Below, in pieces: positions 27,594-36,223 of a stretch of DNA of 52,946 nucleotides. The DNA is taken from NCBI GenBank assembly GCA_021648755.1, contig JAKISG010000016.1, forward strand, positions 1-52,946, written 5' to 3'. Made by a program: the position numbers and the translations under genes. The stretch's first letter is position 1; every line of letters begins with the position of its first letter. The notes below the pieces were generated by a model. The model was not told where the DNA came from. It saw only the letters and a list, made by a program, of their open reading frames with translations, and made no database searches. This DNA is from Flavobacteriaceae bacterium (GTDB lineage: Bacteria > Bacteroidota > Bacteroidia > Flavobacteriales > Flavobacteriaceae).

Positions 27594-27639
27594 TATGATA
27601 AATATCATAAAATAATTAATATCAATTATAGTATATTTG
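27594..27639 (+). promoter_or_regulatory. FNR/CRP-type box and promoter of the cbb3 oxidase cluster
   Basis: The palindrome TATGAT-AAAT-ATCATA (27594-27609) matches the FNR consensus TTGAT-N4-ATCAA with one mismatch per half. It is followed by the Bacteroidota -7 box TATATTTG (27632-27639). With transcription starting near 27645 the palindrome is centred about 43 bases upstream, the place of a class II activator. This fits induction of the high-affinity oxidase at low oxygen. Confidence 0.65.
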
Positions 27640-27660
27640 CAGTTATTTTAAAAGCATCAA

Positions 27661-27852
27661 ATGAATGTAATTTATATAATGATAGGAGTAAGTATTATTA
27701 TTGCAGTACTTTTTTTATTTATTTTTCTTAAATCAGTTAAGTCGGGACAATATGATGATATCTATACACCATCAGTTAGAATGTTATTTGATGATGAATT
27801 AGTGAAAGATACTTCGAAAATTTTACTATCTAAGAAAATCCAAATCAATTAA
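27661..27852 (+). CDS. ccoS: cbb3 oxidase maturation protein CcoS
   Basis: A 63-residue protein with one membrane helix (about 4-24) and the conserved segment SGQYDDIYTPSVRMLFDDE. CcoS is needed for cofactor insertion into cbb3-type cytochrome oxidase. It is the first gene of the cluster here and lies 28 bases before ccoNO. Its usual upstream partner, the copper ATPase ccoI, is missing from the window. Confidence 0.93.
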   Translation: MNVIYIMIGVSIIIAVLFLFIFLKSVKSGQYDDIYTPSVRMLFDDELVKDTSKILLSKKIQIN

Positions 27853-27880
27853 TTAACTACAAATCAAATCAATTACTAGT

Positions 27881-30046
27881 ATGGAAAAAGAACAATTTTA
27901 TTATGACAATAAGATAGTTAAGTTATTTTTTTGGGCCACAATATTTTGGGGAGTTGTAGGTATGCTTGTAGGCTTACTAGTGGCTCTTCTGTTTTTATTT
28001 CCAAATTATATGGAGGGCATACCTTGGTTAAGTTTTGGTCGTTTAAGACCATTGCACACTAATGCTGTAATTTTTGCCTTTGTTGGTAATGGTACATTTA
28101 TGGGTGTTTATTATTCCTTACAACGGCTATTAAAGGCTAGAATGTTTAGTGACGCCCTAAGTAAAATAAATTTTTGGGGTTGGCAATTAATTATTGTGGC
28201 AGCTGTAATTACCTTACCTATGGGTATAACCTCATCTAAAGAATATGCGGAGTTAGAATGGCCAATTGATATTGCAATTACATTAATTTGGGTAGTTTTT
28301 GGTATTAATATGATTGGTACTATATTAAAAAGAAGACAGCGTCATATATATGTTGCTATATGGTTTTATATTGCAACTTTTGTAACTGTAGCAATTTTGC
28401 ATATTTTTAATAGTTTAGCAATGCCAGTTTCAGGATTTAAAAGTTATTCTGTTTATGCAGGAGTTCAAGATGCATTGGTGCAATGGTGGTATGGCCATAA
28501 TGCAGTTGCATTTTTCTTGACGACACCTGTTTTAGGCTTAATGTATTATTTTTTACCTAAAGCAGCAAATAGACCTGTATATTCTTATAGGCTTTCCATT
28601 ATTCATTTTTGGTCTTTAATATTTATTTATATTTGGGCAGGACCGCACCATTTATTATATACAGCTTTACCAGAATGGGCACAAAATTTAGGAACTGTAT
28701 TTTCGATTATGTTAATATTTCCTTCTTGGGGTGGAATGATAAATGGTTTATTAACACTTCGTGGTGCTTGGGATAAGGTTCGTGAAAGTGTTGTTTTAAA
28801 ATTCTTTGTAGTTGCAATTACGGGTTATGGTATGGCAACTTTTGAAGGTCCTATGTTATCATTTAAAAATGTAAATGCAATTGCGCATTATACAGATTGG
28901 ATTATTGCACATGTTCACGTTGCTGCTTTAGCTTGGAACGGTTTTATGTTAGCAGGTATCTTATATTGGTTAGCAGAAAAATTATTTAAAACACAATTGT
29001 ATTCTCAAAAATTAGCTAATATGCATTTTTGGATTGCTACAATTGGTATTTTGTTTTATGCCATTCCGTTATATATAGCAGGTTTTCAACAAGCACTAAT
29101 GTGGAAAGATTTTAACCCAGACGGCACTTTAGTTTACGGAAATTTTTTAGAAACTGTAACCGCAATTTTACCAATGTATTGGATGCGTGCATTAGGAGGT
29201 ACTATGTATTTAGTAGGTTTTATTATGCTAGCCTATAACTTAATAATGACAGCTAAACAAGGTTCAAAAGTTGAAGATGAATTAGCTGAGGCAGTACCGC
29301 TAAAGAAAATTAGTTCTAAACGTATTACAGGAGAACATTGGCACTCTTGGCTAGAAAGAAGAACCGTTTTATTTACAATACTAACAACAATTGCAATTGT
29401 AATAGGGGGTTTGGTCGAAATAGTACCATTGTTATTGGTAAAATCTAATGTTCCCGTAATCTCTACAGTTAAACCATATACACCATTAGAGTTAGAAGGA
29501 CGTGATTTATATATACGTGAAGGCTGTAATAATTGTCACTCGCAAATGATTAGACCTTTTAGATCCGAAGTAGAACGTTATGGCGAATACTCAAAAGCAG
29601 GTGAGTTTGTTTATGACCACCCATTTCTTTGGGGGTCTCGTAGAACTGGCCCAGATTTGCATCGTATAGGCGGAAAATACAATAGTAGTTGGCACTTTAA
29701 TCATTTCTTAGACCCAATTTCTACTTCACCTATGGAAGATAAAATATTAGGTACAACGCGTAACTTTATGCCAAAATATACTTGGTTTATAACTGATGAT
29801 TTAGATTATAGTAATATAAAAGGAAAAATGAAAGGCTTAAAAGCAATAGGAGTACCTTATAGTGATTCTGAAATTGAACAAGCGACAAATCTATTAGAGA
29901 AACAAGCAAAAGAGATTGAACAAGAACTGCGTCAAGACCCTGAATATGTTACTAATTATGGTAATAGTAATATTGAAAATAAAGAAATTGTAGCAATGAT
30001 TGCATACCTACAACGTTTAGGAACTGATATTAAAAAAACACAATAA
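27881..30046 (+). CDS. ccoNO: cbb3-type cytochrome c oxidase, fused CcoN-CcoO
   Basis: A 721-residue fusion. Residues 1 to about 470 are the 12-helix catalytic subunit CcoN, with histidines for low-spin heme b (His59, His346), CuB (His206, His256, His257) and heme b3 (His344). Residues about 485-721 are CcoO: one membrane helix (495-520) and a monoheme site CNNCH (549-553), followed by SQMIRPFRSEVERYG. It is the proton-pumping terminal oxidase in the inner membrane, with high oxygen affinity. The fusion is usual in Bacteroidota. Confidence 0.96.
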   Translation: MEKEQFYYDNKIVKLFFWATIFWGVVGMLVGLLVALLFLFPNYMEGIPWLSFGRLRPLHTNAVIFAFVGNGTFMGVYYSLQRLLKARMFSDALSKINFWGWQLIIVAAVITLPMGITSSKEYAELEWPIDIAITLIWVVFGINMIGTILKRRQRHIYVAIWFYIATFVTVAILHIFNSLAMPVSGFKSYSVYAGVQDALVQWWYGHNAVAFFLTTPVLGLMYYFLPKAANRPVYSYRLSIIHFWSLIFIYIWAGPHHLLYTALPEWAQNLGTVFSIMLIFPSWGGMINGLLTLRGAWDKVRESVVLKFFVVAITGYGMATFEGPMLSFKNVNAIAHYTDWIIAHVHVAALAWNGFMLAGILYWLAEKLFKTQLYSQKLANMHFWIATIGILFYAIPLYIAGFQQALMWKDFNPDGTLVYGNFLETVTAILPMYWMRALGGTMYLVGFIMLAYNLIMTAKQGSKVEDELAEAVPLKKISSKRITGEHWHSWLERRTVLFTILTTIAIVIGGLVEIVPLLLVKSNVPVISTVKPYTPLELEGRDLYIREGCNNCHSQMIRPFRSEVERYGEYSKAGEFVYDHPFLWGSRRTGPDLHRIGGKYNSSWHFNHFLDPISTSPMEDKILGTTRNFMPKYTWFITDDLDYSNIKGKMKGLKAIGVPYSDSEIEQATNLLEKQAKEIEQELRQDPEYVTNYGNSNIENKEIVAMIAYLQRLGTDIKKTQ

Positions 30047-30048
30047 CC

Positions 30049-30216
30049 ATGTTAAAATATATTAAGCACAATTTAGAAAGTATAGACGGTGTAGCAATAT
30101 ATCCAATCATTTCTTTAGTAACTTTTTTTACTGTTTTTGTAGTGATGTTAATTGTGGTATTAAAAATGAAAAAAAGTAAATTAGAGAAAGTAGAAAATCT
30201 ACCTTTGGAAGATTAA
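30049..30216 (+). CDS. ccoQ: CcoQ-like small cbb3 oxidase subunit
   Basis: A 55-residue protein (MLKYIKHNLESIDGVAIYPI, then one membrane helix, about 18-40, and a charged tail KMKKSKLEKVENLPLED). It starts 2 bases after the ccoNO stop codon. Its position between ccoNO and ccoP, its length and its single helix fit CcoQ, which stabilises the assembled oxidase. Confidence 0.85.
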   Translation: MLKYIKHNLESIDGVAIYPIISLVTFFTVFVVMLIVVLKMKKSKLEKVENLPLED

Positions 30217-30257
30217 TAACTAACTCTAATTGTTTGTAAAGTTTAAAATAAAAAAGA

Positions 30258-30902
30258 ATGAGTAATTTAGAAAATTTATCTGCTTGGCAACGTTTTATTA
30301 AGCGTATGACAAAAGTCCACGAATTAGGAAAAGAAAAAGACATAATGACCGACCATGATTATGATGGTATTCGTGAATTAGATAATGTTTTGCCACCTTG
30401 GTGGTTGTATGGATTTTATATTACCATAGCAATAAGTATATTTTATTATATAATGATTTTGATGGGTAATTATAATCAAGAAAAAGAATATGTAGATGCT
30501 GTTGAACAAGGAAAAAAAGATGTTGCTATATGGACGGAACAAGATAAAATAAACAACCCAAATAAATATACAGAAGCAGTTGCTTATACCGATGCAGAAA
30601 ATTTAGCAAAGGGAAAAAAATTATATACTTCTAAAACTTGCTTTGCATGTCATGCTACAGATGGTGGAGGAGGTATTGGTCCAAACCTTACCGATGATAA
30701 ATGGATCTTAGGCGGTGGATTTAAAAAAATATTTGAAGTAATAACAAAAGGAGGAAGGCCAGGAAAAGGAATGGTGGCTTGGGAAAGTTCGATTACCAAA
30801 GAAGAAAGACAGCAGTTGGCAAGTTATATTGTCTCTATACAAGGAACAACAACAGCTAGCCCTAAAGCTGCAGAAGGTGATATAATCTGGGACGGAAAAT
30901 AA
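30258..30902 (+). CDS. ccoP: cbb3 oxidase diheme-subunit homologue CcoP with one heme site
   Basis: A 214-residue protein. The N-terminal part has the CcoP signature DHDYDGIRELDNVLPPWWLYGFY (about 32-54) and one membrane helix (about 51-70). A cytochrome c domain follows with a single CxxCH motif (Cys128, Cys131, His132) and a distal methionine candidate in GMVAWE. Proteobacterial CcoP carries two hemes; only one site is present here. It feeds electrons to CcoO and CcoN from the periplasm. Confidence 0.94.
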   Translation: MSNLENLSAWQRFIKRMTKVHELGKEKDIMTDHDYDGIRELDNVLPPWWLYGFYITIAISIFYYIMILMGNYNQEKEYVDAVEQGKKDVAIWTEQDKINNPNKYTEAVAYTDAENLAKGKKLYTSKTCFACHATDGGGGIGPNLTDDKWILGGGFKKIFEVITKGGRPGKGMVAWESSITKEERQQLASYIVSIQGTTTASPKAAEGDIIWDGK

Positions 30903-30943
30903 TTATTTTAGTATAATTTTTAGTAGTTAATTACCTTACTTCT

Positions 30944-32359
30944 ATGCCAAATCAAGAAAAAGAAGTATTTAGAGATTCTATTGCAACGATTGATGATTCG
31001 GGTAAAAGAAACTTTATTTATCCAAAAAAACCAAAAGGAAAATTTACAAGTTATAGAACCTATGTTTCTTGGGTTTTATTAACAATGTTATTGCTATCAC
31101 CTTTTGCAAAAATTAATGGTAACCAGTTCTTGTTATTTAACTTTTCTGAACGTAAATTTAATATTTTTGGATACCCTTTTTGGCCACAAGATTTTTACTT
31201 ATTAGTAATTTCTTTACTGATAGGTATTGTATTTATTGTCGTTTTTACAGTGATTTTTGGTAGAATATTTTGTGGTTGGATGTGCCCACAAACTATTTTT
31301 ATGGAAATGGTTTTTAGAAAAATAGAATATGCAATAGAAGGAGATAGAAACAAACAAATTAAGTTAAATAAACAAGAATGGAATTTTGAAAAAATCAAAA
31401 AAAAAGGATTAAAATGGTTTTTGTTTTTTCTAATTTCTTTTCTAATAGCAAATGTGTTTCTTGCATATTTTATTAGCAGTGATGTTTTATTAAACCATAT
31501 AAAAGGAGGGCCAATTGTATATTCGGGAACTTTTCTAAAATTATTGATTTTTACAGCAATATTTTATTTTGTATTTGCATGGTTTAGAGAACAAGTGTGT
31601 ATTATAGTATGCCCTTATGGTAGATTGCAAGGCGTTTTATTAGATAATAAATCGATAAATGTTGCATATGATTATAAGCGAGGCGAAGATGATAATGGTA
31701 GAAAAAAAATTCGTAAAAATGAAAACAGAAAAGAATTAGGTCATGGTGACTGTATAGACTGTAACCAATGTGTAGTTGTTTGTCCAACGGGTATTGATAT
31801 TAGAAATGGTACACAATTAGAATGTGTAAATTGTACGGCCTGTATAGATGCTTGTGATGAGGTAATGGGTAAAATAGGATATGAAAAAGGCTTAATACGT
31901 TACGCATCTGAAGATAATATTGCAAAAGGAGAACAATTTAAACTAACAAGTAGATTAAAATTTAATGCGGCCATATTAGTTATCTTATTAGTTTTGTTAG
32001 TATCTTTATTATTTGTTAGAAATAACATAGATTTGACCATTGTTAGATTGCCAGGTAAAATGTTTTATACAGAAGGCGCTAATATTAAAAACGTTTACAC
32101 CTATAAAATAATTAATAAAACGATTAATAATATGGATGATATAAGTCTTAGGTTAATTAATCACGAAGGTAAAATAGAAATGATCGGAGGAAAATTATTT
32201 GTAAAAAAACAAAACTTAAAAGAAGGAACAATTTTTATATTAATACCTAAAAAATATTTAAAATCGCATAAAGAAAAAATTAAAATAGGAGTCTATGTAG
32301 ATAAAAAATTAGTAGAAACAGCAGTTACAAATTTCTCAGGCCCATTAAGTAGCCATTAA
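30944..32359 (+). CDS. ccoG: cbb3 oxidase accessory protein CcoG
   Basis: A 471-residue membrane ferredoxin-like protein. About five hydrophobic segments (35-55, 80-105, 155-175, 190-210, 340-360) surround CGWMCPQTIFMEMVFRKIE and CIIVCPYGRLQG. Two 4Fe-4S sites follow (CIDCNQCVVVCP and CVNCTACIDACD, about 270-305). The C-terminus has an immunoglobulin-like domain. CcoG/RdxA is a cupric reductase supporting CuB insertion into cbb3 oxidase. It lies 41 bases after ccoP. Confidence 0.95.
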   Translation: MPNQEKEVFRDSIATIDDSGKRNFIYPKKPKGKFTSYRTYVSWVLLTMLLLSPFAKINGNQFLLFNFSERKFNIFGYPFWPQDFYLLVISLLIGIVFIVVFTVIFGRIFCGWMCPQTIFMEMVFRKIEYAIEGDRNKQIKLNKQEWNFEKIKKKGLKWFLFFLISFLIANVFLAYFISSDVLLNHIKGGPIVYSGTFLKLLIFTAIFYFVFAWFREQVCIIVCPYGRLQGVLLDNKSINVAYDYKRGEDDNGRKKIRKNENRKELGHGDCIDCNQCVVVCPTGIDIRNGTQLECVNCTACIDACDEVMGKIGYEKGLIRYASEDNIAKGEQFKLTSRLKFNAAILVILLVLLVSLLFVRNNIDLTIVRLPGKMFYTEGANIKNVYTYKIINKTINNMDDISLRLINHEGKIEMIGGKLFVKKQNLKEGTIFILIPKKYLKSHKEKIKIGVYVDKKLVETAVTNFSGPLSSH

Positions 32360-32448
32360 TTTTTAATCTAGAATTAAATATACCTATTAATTGTACGATA
32401 CAAATTGTTTTGTTTAACCAAAGATGACGTAAAGATTAAAAACTAAAA

Positions 32449-32892
32449 ATGATGAAAATAAATTGGGGTACAGGTTTAGTAATAGCAATGTTTGTATTTA
32501 TAGTTTTTATACTCTCTTTTGTATATAAAACATTTACTAACAAAAAGTATAATCATCATTTAGTAAGTAAAGAATATTATAAAGATGAGATAAACTACCA
32601 ACAAGAAATAGACGCCCTAACTAATGCAAAAAAATTAGAAGAGAATGTTAAATTAGAAAATAGAAAAGACGGAATCGTAATAATTTTCCCTAAAGAATTT
32701 AGTAATATTAATGGAGTAATTCAATTTCAAAGAGCATCAGATGTAGAACTTGATTTTAATTTACCCATAAAATTAACAAACAACCAACTTTTAATTCCGC
32801 GAGAAAAATTAGTACAAGGTCTATACAATGTAAAAATAGATTGGACTGTTAATAATGTAAAATATTTATTTAAAGAAAAACATTCCTATTAA
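32449..32892 (+). CDS. FixH family protein
   Basis: A 147-residue protein with one N-terminal membrane helix (about 6-26) and a periplasmic beta domain (about 60-145), the layout of FixH/CcoH. The segment NHHLVSKEYYKDEINYQQEIDALTNA is typical of the Bacteroidota version. FixH helps assembly of the cbb3 oxidase, probably with the copper pathway. It lies within the oxidase cluster, 89 bases after ccoG and 31 bases before the SafE-like gene. Confidence 0.88.
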   Translation: MMKINWGTGLVIAMFVFIVFILSFVYKTFTNKKYNHHLVSKEYYKDEINYQQEIDALTNAKKLEENVKLENRKDGIVIIFPKEFSNINGVIQFQRASDVELDFNLPIKLTNNQLLIPREKLVQGLYNVKIDWTVNNVKYLFKEKHSY

Positions 32893-32923
32893 GGTTTATA
32901 ACTTTATGATTAACTAAAAAATA

Positions 32924-33631
32924 ATGCTCTATACTGCTTTCACATTAGGTTTACTTGGTAGTTTTCATTGTATTGGTATGTGTGGTCCAATTGCTTTTGC
33001 CTTACCATTAGACAGAGGCAGTAAAGCAAAAATAATATTTCAAACATTTTTATACCATATAGGTAGATTGTTAGCCTATTCTTTTATAGGCTTGTTATTC
33101 GGTATTATTGGTAAAGGATTGTATCTCGCTGGTTTTCAGCAACGATTATCTATTTTAATGGGAATAGTAATGATTTTAGCAGTAATAATTCCCGTACAAG
33201 TTTTCAATAGTTTTAACCTTACAAAACCATTGTATAGAATAATCGGTAAAGTAAAACAGCAATTGGGGCTGTACCTCAATAAAAAATCTAATAAATCAAT
33301 CTTTTTAATCGGGTTTTTTAACGGGTTTCTGCCATGTGGTCTAGTTTATATGGCATTAATTGGTTCAATTGCCTCTTCAAGTGCTTTTTCAGGATTTTCA
33401 TACATGTTTTTATTTGGACTTGGAACAGTGCCAATGATGACATTTGCAGTTTTTGTAACTAATGTTTTAAAAATAAAAATACGAAAAAAAATTCAAAAAA
33501 TAATTCCTGTTTTTGTAGTGGTAATAGGGTTGCTATTTATACTTCGCGGTTTAGGTTTAGGTGTGCCGTATGTATCGCCATCAGATACTAAGTTAAATAT
33601 TACTACTAATGCAGCATCTTGTAATGATTAA
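32924..33631 (+). CDS. TauE/SafE-like sulfite exporter family protein (cbb3-linked)
   Basis: A 235-residue inner-membrane protein with about six helices. The start FTLGLLGSFHCIGMCGPIAF and the middle GFFNGFLPCGLVYMAL carry the conserved Cys pairs CIGMC and PCG, as in the DsbD-related cbb3-cluster proteins sometimes called CcoI/SenC-associated or RcnB-like SafE. It is the last gene of the oxidase cluster. A role in copper or thiol handling during oxidase assembly is inferred from position and cysteines, not proven. It converges with the T9SS gene, 23 bases away. Confidence 0.85.
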   Translation: MLYTAFTLGLLGSFHCIGMCGPIAFALPLDRGSKAKIIFQTFLYHIGRLLAYSFIGLLFGIIGKGLYLAGFQQRLSILMGIVMILAVIIPVQVFNSFNLTKPLYRIIGKVKQQLGLYLNKKSNKSIFLIGFFNGFLPCGLVYMALIGSIASSSAFSGFSYMFLFGLGTVPMMTFAVFVTNVLKIKIRKKIQKIIPVFVVVIGLLFILRGLGLGVPYVSPSDTKLNITTNAASCND

Positions 33632-33654
33632 GTCTCAATAGATGTTAGTCTAAG

Positions 33655-34842
33655 TTATTCTTTAATCACTTTAATTGATTGATGCTTTTTATCTATTTCA
33701 TTATTTATGATTTTAATTAAATAAATTCCGTTATTTAAATCTTCTAAATCAATAAAATCCGATTCAATTTTTCCACTTTTTATTTTTTTTCCATCTACCG
33801 AAAATATACTAAAATAAGAGTTTTGTAATTCGGGCGATAGGAATATTTTGCCTGTTGTTGGATTCGGAAATACTCTAACTAGTTCGTCATTTGAAAAAGT
33901 TGAACAATCTAAAACTATTTGCTCTGGAAGAATTGTCGAATTAATGTTTGCTGACCAATCGTTATTATCCCATCCGTTAATAATTCCACAGTTTCCTCCA
34001 TCCCAACGATTATTTAAAGCCCCTGTGTTATTCGTCCAATGTACCTTATTATTCATTACAGTAATACTATTACAAGGCGAACTATATTGATTCCAAACAT
34101 AAATACCTACATTAGTATAACTCTGCTGTTGGGCGAAGACTTGGTTGCTTAAAACTTGCATATTTGTTCCGCTAGCTACTGCAATTCCATATTGTCCTGG
34201 ATTAACTAATATGTTATTTTGTACAATAACATTTGAACCTCCTGAGTCTCCAACTAAAATACCGCCACCGCTGTTACTTGGTCCTCCGCCACGAATCCAA
34301 TTTCCGATTATTTGAATGGGGTCTTCGATAGTTCCATTTGACTGGAATGTATTTATAGCGTCTTCTTGCCCACTTTCTCCAACAACATTTTCAACAACAT
34401 TGAAATTAATTCTATTTCCTGTACCATTAACTTTATTGAATTGAACCATTTGTCCTCTTGGCATAGGACCTTGTACATTTGTGACTTCAATATTAGTGAC
34501 ACTAATTCCTTGGCACTCATTAGCATAGACGGCTGTTGCAACAGAATCCATACGGCAATCGACTACAGTAATGTTTGTACAATTATAAAGGTCAATACCA
34601 TTTCCGATAGAAGATCCTAATTTACATTTTTCAATTATAATATTTTGACAGTTTGAAAGAGTAATACAATTACCATTAGAATTAGTTAATTCTAATTCAC
34701 TTATTGTAATATTGTTCACTCCGTTTAATATAATTGGTGCTGAAACTGTGTAAGGACCACAAAATGATGCCCCTTGACCATAAGAAGTTACAATGCAATT
34801 AAAGAGAATAAATAAAATTAATATTTTTTTTACACTAAGCAT
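33655..34842 (-). CDS. Secreted right-handed beta-helix protein with T9SS sorting domain
   Basis: A 395-residue exported protein. Signal peptide is 1-23 (ending TSYGQ). Residues about 35-300 form parallel beta-helix coils (NITISELELTNSNGNCITL, IEKCKLGSSIGNGIDLYNC, ITVMNNKVHWTNNTG). The last 75 residues are a type A C-terminal sorting domain: VFPNPTTGKIFLSPE, then DLNNGIYLIKI. Type IX secretion would place it on the cell surface or outside. Beta-helix proteins of this kind often bind or cleave polysaccharides; no catalytic site is evident. It has its own promoter region before 34842 and is convergent to the oxidase cluster. Confidence 0.88.
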   Translation of the reverse strand: MLSVKKILILFILFNCIVTSYGQGASFCGPYTVSAPIILNGVNNITISELELTNSNGNCITLSNCQNIIIEKCKLGSSIGNGIDLYNCTNITVVDCRMDSVATAVYANECQGISVTNIEVTNVQGPMPRGQMVQFNKVNGTGNRINFNVVENVVGESGQEDAINTFQSNGTIEDPIQIIGNWIRGGGPSNSGGGILVGDSGGSNVIVQNNILVNPGQYGIAVASGTNMQVLSNQVFAQQQSYTNVGIYVWNQYSSPCNSITVMNNKVHWTNNTGALNNRWDGGNCGIINGWDNNDWSANINSTILPEQIVLDCSTFSNDELVRVFPNPTTGKIFLSPELQNSYFSIFSVDGKKIKSGKIESDFIDLEDLNNGIYLIKIINNEIDKKHQSIKVIKE

Positions 34843-34871
34843 TTTACTGAAATTACGAATATAAGAATATA

Positions 34872-35228
34872 TTATTTTACATCTTTAAACCATTCTTCAT
34901 ATTTTTTACCTAAAACAGGTAGTGGTTTCTCTTTTGAATTTAATGCGTTTATGAGCCCTATAATCCATAAAACAAATATAAAAAAGAAGCCGAAAAAACT
35001 AATAATCCACCCTAATATTGGAATTATACCAATTACAGTAAGCGCCAATGCTGTTGCCGCTATACCTAATGACTGTCTTATATGATAACTTGCAAAGGCG
35101 TTTTTCTTTTCATTATTCATTATAAAGGCGATGATTAAACCTATTATAGTTATGTATGAAATAATTGCAATGGTTTTTCCATCGTTTGTTGTAATTTCTT
35201 TTTCGGGCATTTCTGTTTTGTCTTCCAT
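34872..35228 (-). CDS. Small membrane protein, DUF4870/Tic20-like
   Basis: A 118-residue protein with three hydrophobic segments (about 18-38, 55-72, 72-95). The pattern NDGKTIAIISYITIIGLIIAF, then KKNAFASYHIRQSLGI, and a glycine-rich last segment fits the DUF4870/Tic20-like family, whose function is unknown. It lies 29 bases upstream of the T9SS gene on the same strand. A perfect 18-base palindrome lies 36 bases upstream of its start. Confidence 0.7.
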   Translation of the reverse strand: MEDKTEMPEKEITTNDGKTIAIISYITIIGLIIAFIMNNEKKNAFASYHIRQSLGIAATALALTVIGIIPILGWIISFFGFFFIFVLWIIGLINALNSKEKPLPVLGKKYEEWFKDVK

Positions 35229-35264
35229 TTTATTTTATTTAAAATATTTTTTAATTTAAACTCT

Positions 35265-35282
35265 CTATTGCAATTGCAATAG
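35265..35282. promoter_or_regulatory. 18-bp perfect palindrome upstream of the DUF4870-like gene
   Basis: CTATTGCAATTGCAATAG is its own reverse complement and lies 36 bases before the minus-strand start at 35228. A dimeric regulator could bind here. It is followed by a T-run and the region up to 35468 has no gene. Confidence 0.4.
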
Positions 35283-35467
35283 TCTTTTTTATTAGTATTA
35301 AGTTTCTGTTTTTAGAACTTCAAAGATAGAATTTTATTTTAAAGTATTATCTTAAATTTATAAGGTTTCGTTACAAAAATGATAAATGACTGTTAGCGTT
35401 TAGTTTAGTGTAAAAAAATAATACATTACATTATATTAGAAAGCTCTAGAAGGTACAAAAACTTAAA

Positions 35468-36115
35468 TTAATTAATAAATTCATTTACATTAAATGATAA
35501 TGAATCTATTTTAAGCTGTTGTAATACTGCTTTTAAATATACGTACTTATCATAAGGCAAATTAGCGTCCAAAATTAAACTTACTTTTTGTTTTAATGAA
35601 TCTTTATACTTTACTAATTCATTATTTAATTCGGTTATTGAAATTTCTGCATCATTTAGAGTTAATTTACGAGCAGTTTGCTTAATCAAAAGTTGCTTGA
35701 TATCTCTTTTTAATTCCGTTAAAGGTCTAAATTTAACCGAATCAAATAAAATCATAGAAAGTGTATTGGTTTTTGTATCTACATAACTCAAATAACTATG
35801 CATATATCTGCCATTAGAACGTATGCCAGATTTTTCTTTTTTAGATTGAATTTTAGTAACATAATCTTTAATATGCTTTAATGTTAAGCGTTTATCAATA
35901 TTGTAAATAGTATGTGTATTTCCAATACTGTTTTTTCGATTTAATTTGGCAATAGTATCTTTAGCTTTAACTGAATAAAAAATCCAAATTTTACTATTAT
36001 CATAAATAGTATCTTGAATACCTTTAGTATTATTTAAAGGTAGTTTTACATTTTTTTTGTCACAACTCTGTATTGCTAATTGTAATAATATTACATAAAA
36101 AAGAAGTCTTATCAT
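35468..36115 (-). CDS. Lipoprotein with ExbD/TolR-like C-terminal domain
   Basis: A 215-residue lipoprotein: signal peptide 1-17 and Cys18 (LAIQSC). The C-terminal part LTLNDAEISITELNNELVKY, followed by KQKVSLILDANLPYDKYVYL and KAVLQQLKID, follows the ExbD/TolR periplasmic fold, in which a LELL-type loop, a beta strand ending in D-x-x-L/V-P-Y and a helix recur. ExbD proteins normally have an N-terminal membrane helix with a proton-carrying Asp; this one has a lipid anchor instead and no such Asp. Function is unknown. The ExbD resemblance is an inference from pattern only. Confidence 0.6.
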   Translation of the reverse strand: MIRLLFYVILLQLAIQSCDKKNVKLPLNNTKGIQDTIYDNSKIWIFYSVKAKDTIAKLNRKNSIGNTHTIYNIDKRLTLKHIKDYVTKIQSKKEKSGIRSNGRYMHSYLSYVDTKTNTLSMILFDSVKFRPLTELKRDIKQLLIKQTARKLTLNDAEISITELNNELVKYKDSLKQKVSLILDANLPYDKYVYLKAVLQQLKIDSLSFNVNEFIN

Positions 36116-36194
36116 TTTAAATATAATGGATTTTAAATAAACGGTAAAGTTATCAATTTTTAAATAAAAACGTCGTTTAGAAATGAATTTTTAT

Positions 36195-36202
36195 TACCTT
36201 TG
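36195..36202 (+). promoter_or_regulatory. Bacteroidota -7 box of the PPK2 pair
   Basis: TACCTTTG matches TAnnTTTG and lies 21 bases before the ATG at 36224. A TTG inside it (36200) would be an in-frame start, but it overlaps the promoter and would precede the transcript start, so the ATG is preferred. Confidence 0.55.
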
Positions 36203-36223
36203 ATTGTACTTTATAGAATACTT

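Noticed and set aside
36200..36223. TTG at 36200 as start of the first PPK2 gene
   Set aside because: It is part of the TACCTTTG promoter box and would lie upstream of the transcript start; the ATG at 36224 suits family length.
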